Assembly: GCA_937976305.1 (NCBI GenBank) | Contig: CALJSB010000141.1 | Span: 1 to 44,994 of the forward strand | DNA from: an uncultured Acidimicrobiales bacterium | GTDB lineage: Bacteria; Actinomycetota; Acidimicrobiia; Acidimicrobiales; SZUA-35 | Reading direction: 5' to 3' | DNA length: 44,994 nucleotides | The notes under the pieces: generated by a model | Databases searched by the model: none | What the model was told of the DNA's origin: nothing | The model's input: only the letters and a program-made list of their open reading frames with translations | Position numbers and translations under genes: made by a program | Part shown: one piece after another, positions 8,936 through 17,181 of the stretch | Numbering within the stretch: the stretch's first letter is position 1 | Layout of the letters: each line of letters starts with the position of its first letter

Positions 8936-10936
8936 TTAGGTGGTGGGGGCGTAGGGGAACTTGCCGATGAACTCGGGTGAGAAGGCGAACAGCAGCATCA
9001 CGCGGTGACGCTCCATCGGCGGATCTGCGTTGAGTTGGCCGATCCAGAACTCGAATCCGGCTTGGTCGGGTGCTCGGTCCATCACGTTGCGATACACGAC
9101 GGTCATGAAGGCCTCGTCGTCGAGCGGTCCGTAGGTCGCAACAAACTCGTCGCTGCTGGCAAAGAACCGGCCCATGTTGTCGACCGTGCGGCCAGCCCGG
9201 GCTTCGGCGAGCCAGAACTTGGCGCCGCCAATGTCAGGTTCGCGGTCGAAGAAGGCTCGGTACAGACGGAGAATCTCGGCGTCGGCATCGGTGTAGTCAG
9301 TCGCCCTGAGGATGTCGTTGATCGTTGATGCTTCAGCGATCGTCCCCGCTGGTGGGGCTGGCGGCTCACTCTGGGGCAGCTCGTTCTCGGGTGGGTCGGC
9401 AGGGCCGGGCTCGTCCGGCGGTGGGGGATCAGTGGGTGGAGGTACGGAGTTCTCGACCCGGTAGATCGTGTTGTTGCGCTTCGAGGTGATGTAGAGCGCT
9501 CCATCGGGCCCCTGGCCAAAGCGAACGTCGGCTCGGGTCGACGTGTGGGTCGGTGCGTCGTTGAAGACGTCGAGCAGCGACGTGCGAGCGAGTGAAGGCG
9601 TGGCCGGGTCTTGATCGTGATCCAGGAAGATGTCCGCTTGGCCGATCGGTGCTTGCGACAGCTCCGAAGGTTGATCTCGTGTTGGATCGGAGGGATCGAG
9701 CAGCGTGACCGCGCTGGCGAGATCAGCGACTTCGGAGTGGAACAACTCGCTGCTGCGGACGAAGTCCGCGAAGAAGTAGAGGCCTGAAAGTTCCGAACCG
9801 TTGTCGATCGCGAAGCCGCCAGCAACGGCAAGGCCGCTCACCTGTTCGCCCGGTGTGCCGTCGTGACCGAACTGGGCGGCGGGGTAGTGGAAGCCATTCG
9901 CCGCGTCGTTCGCTGGCAGCGGGCCGACACCGGTGATGACGCCACCATCGGCAAGGTGGACAAACGTGCCTTCACGTTGCGGCCAGCCGTAGTCGCCACC
10001 GGCCTCGATGCGGTTGATTTCTTCGATGTTGTCGCGGCCCGGCTCGGCCGCAAGCAGCATGACTTGCGCGTTCACGAGCGCAAACGCAAGGTGATGGGGA
10101 TTGCGATGACCAAGGCTGTACACCTCGTCGAGCATCGAACTGTCGCCAACAAACGGGTTCGTTGACGGCACCGAGTAAGGCTCGGTCCCCGAAGGCCGTG
10201 GATCGATGCGAAGGATCTTCCCCCGAGCGTCATTGTTCTGTCCGCCACCAACGACGGCCGACCGCACGCTGCCGTCGCCGTGAGCAACGTAGAGCAGGCC
10301 GTAGTCGTCGTCTGACGGTTCGGCGTAGGGGTTGAACAGAATCTGGCGGATGGTGTGGTCGTACACCGGCATGCCGACCCGGAAGACCTCGCGATACGAC
10401 GCGGGGTCGACGACGCCGTCCACCGCCTGGAACTCGATGAGCACACTGTCGGCCGCGATGGGGTCCGGAACATCAGAGAGATAGTTGGGAGCAGGGCCGG
10501 CCGCGGATCTCGTGATCATGGCGCTGACGTAGAAGAGGCCGTTGGTCTCGAAGTCTGGATGGAAGGCGACAGAACGAAGGCCGCCGTGGATGGCGTTCGA
10601 AACGTCGAGTGATCCCGGGGCATGCGCGGCCATCGCCGCCTTCACGTCGAAAAAGACCTGGGGCTGCAGGTCGGGCCCGCTTCCACGCAACTCGTAGATC
10701 AACCCGTCGATCGATGTGAGAACAAAGAGTCGGTCACCCGTGTAAGCCATGCCGTTGATGCGAGGCGGTTGCCCGCTCGCGGCATCGGGCAGTGTCGCAA
10801 CGGCCCGCAGGACAACGTCGATGCCCTGATCAACAATCGGTTGATCGACGACATTGGCCGCGACAGGCGAGACGTCAGCTGAGATCAGCGCAAGGGCCAA
10901 CGCCACGCTTGCGAGAATCCGCTTGCCGTTCGCCAT
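8936..10936 (-). CDS. exported PQQ-type sugar dehydrogenase-like protein with C-terminal DUF4214
   Basis: A 666-residue protein. An N-terminal signal peptide (KRILASVALALALI, cleavage near VAA) is followed by a six-bladed propeller of the glucose/sorbosone dehydrogenase type, with LLYVAHGDGSVRS, YSLGHRNPHHLAFAL and RIEAGGDYGWPQREG, the usual landmarks of soluble quinoprotein aldose dehydrogenases. A proline-rich linker (about residues 495-530) leads to a DUF4214 module of about 130 residues that ends FAFSPEFIGKFPYAP. The propeller would oxidise sugars or related carbonyls outside the cell; the exact substrate is unknown. GGGAGG just upstream of the ATG at 10936 is a good Shine-Dalgarno. The next gene upstream on the same strand has a near-duplicate DUF4214 tail, so the two products probably share a location. 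Confidence 0.85.
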   Translation of the reverse strand: MANGKRILASVALALALISADVSPVAANVVDQPIVDQGIDVVLRAVATLPDAASGQPPRINGMAYTGDRLFVLTSIDGLIYELRGSGPDLQPQVFFDVKAAMAAHAPGSLDVSNAIHGGLRSVAFHPDFETNGLFYVSAMITRSAAGPAPNYLSDVPDPIAADSVLIEFQAVDGVVDPASYREVFRVGMPVYDHTIRQILFNPYAEPSDDDYGLLYVAHGDGSVRSAVVGGGQNNDARGKILRIDPRPSGTEPYSVPSTNPFVGDSSMLDEVYSLGHRNPHHLAFALVNAQVMLLAAEPGRDNIEEINRIEAGGDYGWPQREGTFVHLADGGVITGVGPLPANDAANGFHYPAAQFGHDGTPGEQVSGLAVAGGFAIDNGSELSGLYFFADFVRSSELFHSEVADLASAVTLLDPSDPTRDQPSELSQAPIGQADIFLDHDQDPATPSLARTSLLDVFNDAPTHTSTRADVRFGQGPDGALYITSKRNNTIYRVENSVPPPTDPPPPDEPGPADPPENELPQSEPPAPPAGTIAEASTINDILRATDYTDADAEILRLYRAFFDREPDIGGAKFWLAEARAGRTVDNMGRFFASSDEFVATYGPLDDEAFMTVVYRNVMDRAPDQAGFEFWIGQLNADPPMERHRVMLLFAFSPEFIGKFPYAPTT

Positions 10937-10968
10937 GAGCCCTCCCGCCGCATCGTCGAATGTGTGTC

Positions 10969-12897
10969 CTAACTCCGAGGAGCGTAGGGGAACTTGTCGA
11001 TGAACTCAGGAGAGAACGCGAACAGCAAAACCACCCGATGTCGTTCCATTGGCGGTGTGCCGTTCATCTCGCTGATCCAGAAATCGAACCCCTCTTGGTC
11101 GGGTTCGCGGTCGAGGATGTTCTGATACACCACCCGCATGAACTGCGCGTCGTTGAGCGGCCCGTACTTTGCGTTGAACTCGTCGCTGGTGGCAAAGAAG
11201 CGACCCATGTCGTCGACGGTGCGTCCTGCCCGAGCCTCGTTGAGCCAGTACTTTGCGCCGTTGATGTCCGGCTCGCGACCGAAGAAGGCCCGATAGAGCC
11301 GCAGAATCTCGGCGTCTGCTTCGGTGTAATCGGTCGCAGCGAGCATCGCCGCGATCGACGTTGCGTTGTTGATGGTGCCCGGCGGAACGGGGTTGAGCGG
11401 CGGCTCGGGCTTGTCGCTGTCGGCGAGCATCCGGGCGAAGAGGTTCTTGGTAGCTCGCTCGATGGCCGGGTGCTGGAACGAGTCGCGTATCAAGCCCCAT
11501 GCCCACGAGGTGGTGCCGCCCGAGAAGACCCAGGCGCCGCTTGGAGCCCGGTAGATCACGCTGTGGCACCAGTTGCGTCCGAAGGTGTCTCCTTCGAACG
11601 GTGTCGCCGAAAGGAACGTGTACTCGGTGTTGTCGGGGATGGGCTTTTCGAAGTCTCGACGGTCGACCTCGTAGCCCATGATGCGGGCGCCGGGCAGCGG
11701 CTGGTCGTTCTCGGCACCCGTCCCTTCCCAGAACCAATGGTCGTCGTTGAGCGGAGCGATCTCGGCGTACGGACCGGTTTCGGTGTCGCTGAAGAAGTCC
11801 ATGAAGTCGATGCCCCACATGCCCTGCATGGTGGTGTCGGTATCTCGGAACAAAACCGTCGGTGTGTCGTTGACTTCACCCTCGGCGTATTTGAAGCAAA
11901 CGACTCGGCGAAGCGGCCGCCCATCACGGCTAGCGGCGAGTCGAACTCGCCAGTAGGCGTTGTTGGCGCCCAGGTTGGCGATGTGGACCCCGGCATCACG
12001 GGCGGCCAGGTAGGCATCCATGATCTCCTGGCTCCAGTACTCGTCGTGTCCGGAAACAACGTTGATCCGACCCCGCTGGAGCGTGTCGCCAGAACGGTGA
12101 ATGTCGATATTGGTCACGTAGGTGACGTCGTAGCCCTCACGCTCGAGCCACGAGACCAAATCGTGATCCCAGTAGAAGAGGTCGGCGGATCCAGACTTGC
12201 GGTACGGCCGATCGAGGCTCGAGACAGTGGCTCGCTGGGTCTCTCGTTCGGTGAGGTCGCCGCCTGAATGAAAGTCGTACAGGCTCTTGCCCACCGGGTT
12301 CGGTGTTGTGTTGTAGGCCGCGTAGGTCAGCACCGGCTGCGAGAACACGATGTCGGCCGGGCGGCTGTCTCGAACGGCGAAGGTCACGTGAGTGTCGAAA
12401 CCGGTGTTGGACTCCACCCGCACCAAGTAGATCCCCGAAACCCAGTTGTCGGGAATCGTGATGCTGAACGACGGGGGCTGACGCGAATCGGTCTCGCCCG
12501 AGACTGGGTCGGTCGTGAGCGGGAAGGAGCCGTTGGCGCTGCCGGTGAGCGTCTGCATCAGCCGCGCTCGCTTGCCTCCGTACCAGCCGAGGCGGAACAC
12601 CTGCGCGGTGACCACCATGCTGCTCGGCACCAGAACACAGATCTCGAGTGTGTCGCCGACCTCGACGCTTGTCTGGCGTGCATAGGCGCCCAACTGTTCG
12701 AGGTGGTCCTCGTTGGGGTTGGTCAAGCGCCACGCATCACTGCCGTCGTGCTTGTTCTCCTCGACGATTCGATTGTCGATCGCGCCCGCCGGGTTGATCC
12801 CGACGATGCTTGCTGCCGCCGCGACGGACGCACCGGTCAGGAACTTGCGTCGACCAAAGCCGCGACGTTGATCGTCGAGCCCGCTGTTGATTGTCAT
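10969..12897 (-). CDS. TAT-exported N,N-dimethylformamidase large-subunit-like protein with C-terminal DUF4214
   Basis: I place the start at the ATG at 12897 (642 residues), because it directly precedes a twin-arginine signal: RRKFLTGASVAAAASIVG about 16 residues in. A longer frame to 13035 would overlap the neighbouring membrane gene. The mature part resembles the C-terminal domain of the DMFase large subunit, with YVTNIDIHRSG, VVSGHDEYWSQE (an HxE pair of the kind that binds iron in DMFase) and HIANLGANNAYWRVR. After a proline-rich linker comes a DUF4214 module ending FAFSPEFIDKFPYAP. The family fold is also found in proteins with no proven amidase activity, so the substrate is open. It is separated by 32 bp from the sugar-dehydrogenase-like gene downstream and is probably co-transcribed with it. 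Confidence 0.8.
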   Translation of the reverse strand: MTINSGLDDQRRGFGRRKFLTGASVAAAASIVGINPAGAIDNRIVEENKHDGSDAWRLTNPNEDHLEQLGAYARQTSVEVGDTLEICVLVPSSMVVTAQVFRLGWYGGKRARLMQTLTGSANGSFPLTTDPVSGETDSRQPPSFSITIPDNWVSGIYLVRVESNTGFDTHVTFAVRDSRPADIVFSQPVLTYAAYNTTPNPVGKSLYDFHSGGDLTERETQRATVSSLDRPYRKSGSADLFYWDHDLVSWLEREGYDVTYVTNIDIHRSGDTLQRGRINVVSGHDEYWSQEIMDAYLAARDAGVHIANLGANNAYWRVRLAASRDGRPLRRVVCFKYAEGEVNDTPTVLFRDTDTTMQGMWGIDFMDFFSDTETGPYAEIAPLNDDHWFWEGTGAENDQPLPGARIMGYEVDRRDFEKPIPDNTEYTFLSATPFEGDTFGRNWCHSVIYRAPSGAWVFSGGTTSWAWGLIRDSFQHPAIERATKNLFARMLADSDKPEPPLNPVPPGTINNATSIAAMLAATDYTEADAEILRLYRAFFGREPDINGAKYWLNEARAGRTVDDMGRFFATSDEFNAKYGPLNDAQFMRVVYQNILDREPDQEGFDFWISEMNGTPPMERHRVVLLFAFSPEFIDKFPYAPRS

Positions 12898-12973
12898 TCC
12901 GCCGTGCTCCGCCTGGTCGCCGAGGTACCCGTTGGCAGGGTAGGTCGTCTGGTCTACAAGGACAATGCCCGAG

Positions 12974-13462
12974 TTAGTTGCCCGGTTGCCAGAGCATGAG
13001 GAAGAGGGCGACCACGAGCAAGAGCTGGGTGACACCTTCGCCCACCGCCAGCTTCTTGGCGATGCCCGTCACCGTTTCGTCGGCCGACATGTCGGTGTCG
13101 GGTGGCAGCTCTGAGGCCCGTTCAGTGAGGGCGGTGACGGCAGGGCGAACCATGCCGTGAGCTACACCGATCACGGCAAACCACACCACGAACGAAGCCG
13201 AGATCCACGGAGCGGCGAAGCTGATCGCTGAGTCGCTGAGGGCAATGAGAACGATGCCCAGCAAGAACAGCGCGTAGAGCGAGTAGTGGGCGATTTTTGT
13301 GACGGCCTGAGTGTTTCGCAGCAAGACAGCGGCCTCGCCAGCCTTGCTGGCAAATGCTCTCGCGTTGTAAGCCCCATGTGCGATCACGCCACCGAATCCC
13401 ACGATTGCGGTGACGATGTGGAGCAGGAGGACGATGCGGTAGATGGCTGACTCGATACCCAT
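12974..13462 (-). CDS. DUF2269-like integral membrane protein
   Basis: A 162-residue protein with four hydrophobic segments: IVLLLHIVTAIVGFGGVIAH, YSLYALFLLGIVLIAL, ISASFVVWFAVIGVAHGMV and a C-terminal LLLVVALFLMLWQ. The pattern resembles small DUF2269-type membrane proteins of unknown function. I chose the ATG at 13462 rather than an upstream frame extension, because TACCGT (13470-13475, read on the minus strand) ends 7 nt before it and this matches the leaderless promoter pattern in the window. Its start is only 23 bp from that of the divergent gene at 13486. It is unlikely to be in the same transcript as the downstream DMFase-like gene, which has its own start region. Confidence 0.8.
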   Translation of the reverse strand: MGIESAIYRIVLLLHIVTAIVGFGGVIAHGAYNARAFASKAGEAAVLLRNTQAVTKIAHYSLYALFLLGIVLIALSDSAISFAAPWISASFVVWFAVIGVAHGMVRPAVTALTERASELPPDTDMSADETVTGIAKKLAVGEGVTQLLLVVALFLMLWQPGN

Positions 13463-13485
13463 ACCTGGCACGGTAGTGTGATCCT
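13463..13485. promoter_or_regulatory. overlapping divergent leaderless promoters
   Basis: In the 23 bp between the divergent start codons, the minus-strand -10 TACCGT (13470-13475) and the plus-strand -10 TAGTGT (13474-13479) overlap by the central TA. They end 7 and 6 nt before their start codons. Polymerase bound in one direction would exclude the other, so the two genes may be expressed in competition. Confidence 0.55.
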
Positions 13486-14019
13486 GTGGCCGCACCTGAC
13501 TACGTCCCAACGGATCCGGTTCAGAAGGTTCGTGGATACTCCTCTCCACCAGCGCGCGGCGGCTCATGGAAGGCAAATCGGGCCGGTGATCTCGGCGGCG
13601 GACAACCGGTCGGCGCCCGGCTTGGTAGCCAGGGGCCAGACCAGGGCTACGCGCTCAAGCTCGTTCGCTTGTTCGACGACAAGCTCCACCTTGGCGGCCT
13701 CGAAGCCGAAGATGTCGAGGCAGCATGCGTTGCCATCGCCATGAAGCGTTCTGCGGTGTTCGGTCGAGCCCCGGTCGTCCACGATCTCACCGTGGCCTTC
13801 ACGGTGTGGGGGTTCCTCGACACCGACCCAGCCGACGAACTGGTTGCGCTGCGTGAAGAACTGTTTCCGCAGGTGCGAAGTGCTCACCATTACGCCGAGC
13901 GTCGCGCCATTGTCGACATGGTGAGCGAAGACGTTCTGCGCCAAACCCATGGCCAGATCGAGGTGCACTACGACGCCGACTGGCGTCAGAACCTCAACGT
14001 CGAACCAGACGAAGCTTGA
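13486..14019 (+). CDS. conserved acidimicrobial protein of unknown function
   Basis: A 177-residue soluble protein starting at GTG with MAAPDYVPTDPVQK. The N-terminal 60 residues are rich in Gly and Pro (GYSSPPARGGSW, GDLGGGQPVGARLG, QGPDQGYALKL), and the rest is mostly helical, with VFGRAPVVHDLTVAFTVWGFL, SAHHYAERRAIVDMV and a C-terminal HYDADWRQNL. I recognise it as a type of hypothetical protein shared among Acidimicrobiia but know no function. TAGTGT ends 6 nt before the GTG, and there is no Shine-Dalgarno, so a leaderless mRNA is likely. It converges on the anti-sigma-like gene, leaving an 8-nt gap. Confidence 0.75.
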   Translation: MAAPDYVPTDPVQKVRGYSSPPARGGSWKANRAGDLGGGQPVGARLGSQGPDQGYALKLVRLFDDKLHLGGLEAEDVEAACVAIAMKRSAVFGRAPVVHDLTVAFTVWGFLDTDPADELVALREELFPQVRSAHHYAERRAIVDMVSEDVLRQTHGQIEVHYDADWRQNLNVEPDEA

Positions 14020-14027
14020 GCGAGTCG

Positions 14028-15104
14028 CTAGTTCACCGCTGAAGCCAGTTCGGTGAGTTCATCGGCACTGACCGTGGCGCCGAGCACTGCTCGGCCGCGA
14101 CCGAGATCGTTCCACTCATTCAGGTCGACGCAGTCGTCGTCGGGGATGAGGTCCCAATTGGTCTGCCACTCTTCCGCAACTGCGGGATCGATTCCATCCA
14201 GCCACTGAGGCTTCGGGAATTGCTCGTCGAAGTCGAGGACCTCGCCGACGACGGTCAAGGTCTCGGTGAAGTAGCACTGGCCCTGCCAGAGCTCTCGGGC
14301 GACGAGCAGGTTGGTGCCATCGGTGGTGACGTGATCGTTGTAGATCCAGTTGTCGTTGTTCGTCCCTTCGATCCGACGGCGCTCGACAACGGTCAGCTCG
14401 TCGGTTTCGAGGTTGACGAGCTCGATCGTGGTTTCGAAGATCTGCTGCTCGATGTCGAATGCGGTGAAGGTGTTGAAGATCAGGTGTGGAACCCCGTCGA
14501 TTGGCGCAATGTCATGCAGCCAAATTTGCGTTTGTCTCGAGCCCTCGAAGCGTGAAGCGACAATCGAGCGAACGGTTCCGTCGGCGCTCAAGTGCAGAAT
14601 CTCGTCCTCGCCGACCACCAGCTTTCCGCCGAGCTGGTCGGACACTTCGCCCGGCCCGATAGCGATCGGTGGCGCGGCCGTCGTCGGCACTTGCTCATCG
14701 CCTTCAACGTCGTCAGGCAGCGGTGGTGCCGTGGTCAGCGGCGTGGACTCGGAGTTGAGGCCGCCTTCTTCAGGAGGCGGCGAGGTTGTTGTTGTTGCCT
14801 GCTCGCCGTCGAAGGCTGCGGCATCGTCGGCCTCGTCGATATCAGATCCTTCGGATGTGATCGTTGTCTCTGTAACGCCAGCTGCGTTGACCACTTCGGG
14901 AGACGATCCGCCAAACGTCGTGATGGCGCCGAGCGTGCCGCCGATCACCGCGGCGACGGCAACAACAGAACCGGCAACCCGCTTGCGCCCTCGTCGTTGG
15001 GACGCCCGGGACCGCATGGCGGCGGTATCTGGCCCGTCGCTGCCGCCGACCGCAGGGAGCGATTCGAGACGTTGGATGAGATCGGTGTGTTGGTCGTTAC
15101 TCAT
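14028..15104 (-). CDS. membrane-anchored anti-sigma-like protein
   Basis: A 358-residue protein from the ATG at 15104. It has a cytoplasmic N-terminus of about 45 residues (MSNDQHTDLIQRLESLPAVG), one membrane segment (VAGSVVAVAAVIGGTLGAI), a Thr/Pro/Glu-rich extracellular stalk (about residues 85-150) and a folded C-terminal domain with several Trp residues (QIWLHDIAP, NDNWIYND, ELWQGQCYF). There is no HxxxCxxC zinc anti-sigma motif. The ATG overlaps the stop of the ECF sigma gene (ATGA), and this coupling is the main reason for the anti-sigma call. The outer domain could sense an envelope signal. A longer frame running upstream to 15449 is antisense-like sequence inside the sigma gene and is not used. 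Confidence 0.65.
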   Translation of the reverse strand: MSNDQHTDLIQRLESLPAVGGSDGPDTAAMRSRASQRRGRKRVAGSVVAVAAVIGGTLGAITTFGGSSPEVVNAAGVTETTITSEGSDIDEADDAAAFDGEQATTTTSPPPEEGGLNSESTPLTTAPPLPDDVEGDEQVPTTAAPPIAIGPGEVSDQLGGKLVVGEDEILHLSADGTVRSIVASRFEGSRQTQIWLHDIAPIDGVPHLIFNTFTAFDIEQQIFETTIELVNLETDELTVVERRRIEGTNNDNWIYNDHVTTDGTNLLVARELWQGQCYFTETLTVVGEVLDFDEQFPKPQWLDGIDPAVAEEWQTNWDLIPDDDCVDLNEWNDLGRGRAVLGATVSADELTELASAVN

Positions 15105-15637
15105 GACGGTACTTCCGTTGGCGAGAGCTGCTGGCGGAGCTGAGCCAGGCCTCGGTTGGTACGGCTCTTCACCGTTCCGGGACGAATGTTGAGCGCTTCG
15201 GCGGTTTGTCGCTCGGAGTAGCCGAGCAAGTGCCGCATCACGATCACGGATCGAACGCCAACCGGTAGCGAGGCGAGCGCGTCGGCAAGATCTGGATCGG
15301 CGTAGGCGTCGACCTGCTGGGTCCGAACCGGGACCAGTTCGGTGAGTTCGCGGCCTCGTTTGGCCCGCCACACTCGTCGTTTGCCCCAGTTGAGCCCGAC
15401 TCGATACACCCAGCCCGCAGGGTTGTTCATTGTTTGCACCTTGTCCCACCGCTCGACAGCGCGGGCGAAGGCTTCATCGGCTGCGTCACGCCCGAGTTCG
15501 TGGTCTCCCAGTGCGTAGGAGAGGGCTCGAACGAGGTTGGCGTGTTCGGCCCGGCAGAACTCGTCGAAACCGTCGTGGCTGGTCGCGTGGTCAACGGCGG
15601 GGCCAACGCTGATGATGGGAATCTCACCTGTCGACAT
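15101..15637 (-). CDS. ECF-type RNA polymerase sigma factor
   Basis: A 178-residue sigma-70 family factor with region 2 (FCRAEHANLVRALSYALG, then DEAFARAVERWDKV and NPAGWVYRVGLNWGKRR) and region 4 (LASLPVGVRSVIVMRHLLG, YSERQTAEALNIRPGTVKSR). Both regions suffice for an extracytoplasmic-function factor, which directs polymerase to a small regulon under control of a partner anti-sigma. The ATG at 15637 gives a normal length; the frame stays open to 16132 but that part lies opposite gltX. The coupled downstream gene is its likely anti-sigma partner. It is divergent from gltX, with 126 bp between the starts. Confidence 0.9.
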   Translation of the reverse strand: MSTGEIPIISVGPAVDHATSHDGFDEFCRAEHANLVRALSYALGDHELGRDAADEAFARAVERWDKVQTMNNPAGWVYRVGLNWGKRRVWRAKRGRELTELVPVRTQQVDAYADPDLADALASLPVGVRSVIVMRHLLGYSERQTAEALNIRPGTVKSRTNRGLAQLRQQLSPTEVPS

Positions 15638-15751
15638 AAGGAAGGCCACGGTGGTTAGAGACACGAGCTCAACCCGTGGTTCCAAAAAATCACAGAAAAT
15701 GTTGAAACGACGGATCTGTAGCGAGAGCCCAATGGAGCGCCAACGCCACAG

Positions 15752-15757
15752 TACGCT
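15752..15757 (+). promoter_or_regulatory. leaderless -10 element of gltX
   Basis: TACGCT ends 6 nt before the gltX GTG codon and no Shine-Dalgarno is present. This is the spacing expected when transcription starts at the first base of the start codon. Confidence 0.5.
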
Positions 15758-15763
15758 CGACGA

Positions 15764-17179
15764 GTGTCCGACTCGACGGTTCGCGTTCGATTTTCTCCCG
15801 CCCCGACGGGCTACCTCCACGTAGGTAGCGCCCGCTCTGCGCTGTTCAACTGGATGTACGCCCAACGCACGGGCGGCACCATGGTGTTGCGGATCGAGGA
15901 CACCGACGCCGATCGCAGCCAGCCCGAACTCATTGATGCCATCCACAACAATCTGAGCTGGTTGGGGATCACGTGGGATGAGGAGTATCGCCAGTCCGAT
16001 CGCTTCGATCTCTACCGGGCGGCAGCCCAAGACTTCCTCGATCGAGGGTTGGCCTATCGCTGCGATTGCTCCCAAGAAGAGGTCAAGGTCAGAGCGGAAG
16101 CCAGCGGCGACCAGGGCGGCTATGACGGTCACTGCCGCGACCGAAACGTCGAACCTGGCGATGGTGTTGTGGTGCGCTTTCGCACGCCAGATGACGGTAC
16201 GACGTCATATGAGGATCTGATTCGCGGCACGGTTGAGTTCGACAACTCGACGCTTGAAGACTTCGTGATCGTTCGCAGCTCCGGCGTGCCGCTCTTCCAC
16301 GTCGCCAACGCCTACGACGATCTCGACATGGGCATCACACATGTGGTGCGTGGCGAGGACCTCGTCAACACCGTTCCCCGGGTGCTGCTCCTTCGTCAGG
16401 CGATGCTTGGTCCAGATCAGCAAGGAACGCCGAACCCGGTCTTCGCCCACCTCCCTCTCATCGTCAACGAGCAACGCAAAAAGCTCTCGAAGCGGCGCGA
16501 CGACGTGTCGGTCGGCGACTACGCAGACAAGGGATATCTCGCCGCGGCCATGCGCAACTACTTGCTGACGCTCGGTTGGGGCCCTCGTGATGGCGGCGAA
16601 GAGATTCGGCCAATCAACGAGCTGGTCGCCCAGTTCGACCTTGACGACATCAACGCCGCGCCCGCGTTCTTCGACATCAAGAAGCTTGACCACTTCAACG
16701 CCGAGTACATCCGAGCGCTGCCCGTTGAAGAGTTCATCGAAGCGGCAACGCCGTTCCTCGATGATCCCGACGTTGGCACGATCGAGCCCGAGTTGTTCGA
16801 ACGCCTGGCCAGTTTCGTCCAGGAGCGAGTTCGCCGGCTTGACGAGAGCGCATCGTTCCTCGATTGGGTTGTTGGTGAACCACGAGAACCCAGCGAGAAG
16901 GACTGGAAGAAGGTGATGGGCGGCAGCGACGAAAAGCGGGAGATGAGTGCACGCGTGCTCGATCTCGTGATCGAGCGCATCGCCGATTGCCCGTGGGAGC
17001 CCGAGGCACTCGAAGGTGTGGTGTTCGGTGTGGGGGAGGAGCTCGAGACCAAGACACAGATGCCAGTGCGCATGGCGCTCACCGGAGCACGTTCGGGAAT
17101 CCCGCTCTTCGAGCCAATGGTCGAGCTCGATCGCACCGTCGTACTTGACCGGCTGCGTACCGCGCGAGCAAAGCTGTAG
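15764..17179 (+). CDS. gltX: glutamyl-tRNA synthetase
   Basis: A 471-residue class I aminoacyl-tRNA synthetase. The HIGH-type motif is HVGS (residues 19-22) within FSPAPTGYLHVGSARSALFN, and the KMSKS-type motif is KLSKR (about 240-244). The full length and the C-terminal helical anticodon-binding domain agree with bacterial GltX. The enzyme charges tRNA-Glu with glutamate. In actinobacteria that lack GlnRS, a non-discriminating GluRS also charges tRNA-Gln for later amidation by GatCAB, and the presence of a tRNA-Gln and a tRNA-Glu gene just downstream suits that role, although discrimination cannot be read with confidence. The GTG at 15764 is chosen because it starts the conserved N-terminus and follows a leaderless -10. 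The YdcF-like gene begins 2 nt after its stop. Confidence 0.96.
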   Translation: MSDSTVRVRFSPAPTGYLHVGSARSALFNWMYAQRTGGTMVLRIEDTDADRSQPELIDAIHNNLSWLGITWDEEYRQSDRFDLYRAAAQDFLDRGLAYRCDCSQEEVKVRAEASGDQGGYDGHCRDRNVEPGDGVVVRFRTPDDGTTSYEDLIRGTVEFDNSTLEDFVIVRSSGVPLFHVANAYDDLDMGITHVVRGEDLVNTVPRVLLLRQAMLGPDQQGTPNPVFAHLPLIVNEQRKKLSKRRDDVSVGDYADKGYLAAAMRNYLLTLGWGPRDGGEEIRPINELVAQFDLDDINAAPAFFDIKKLDHFNAEYIRALPVEEFIEAATPFLDDPDVGTIEPELFERLASFVQERVRRLDESASFLDWVVGEPREPSEKDWKKVMGGSDEKREMSARVLDLVIERIADCPWEPEALEGVVFGVGEELETKTQMPVRMALTGARSGIPLFEPMVELDRTVVLDRLRTARAKL

Positions 17180-17181
17180 CC

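Noticed and set aside
10960..12267. 435-codon open frame on the plus strand
   Set aside because: It is opposite the DMFase-like gene, which has clear domains and a TAT signal; the plus frame shows no recognisable motif.
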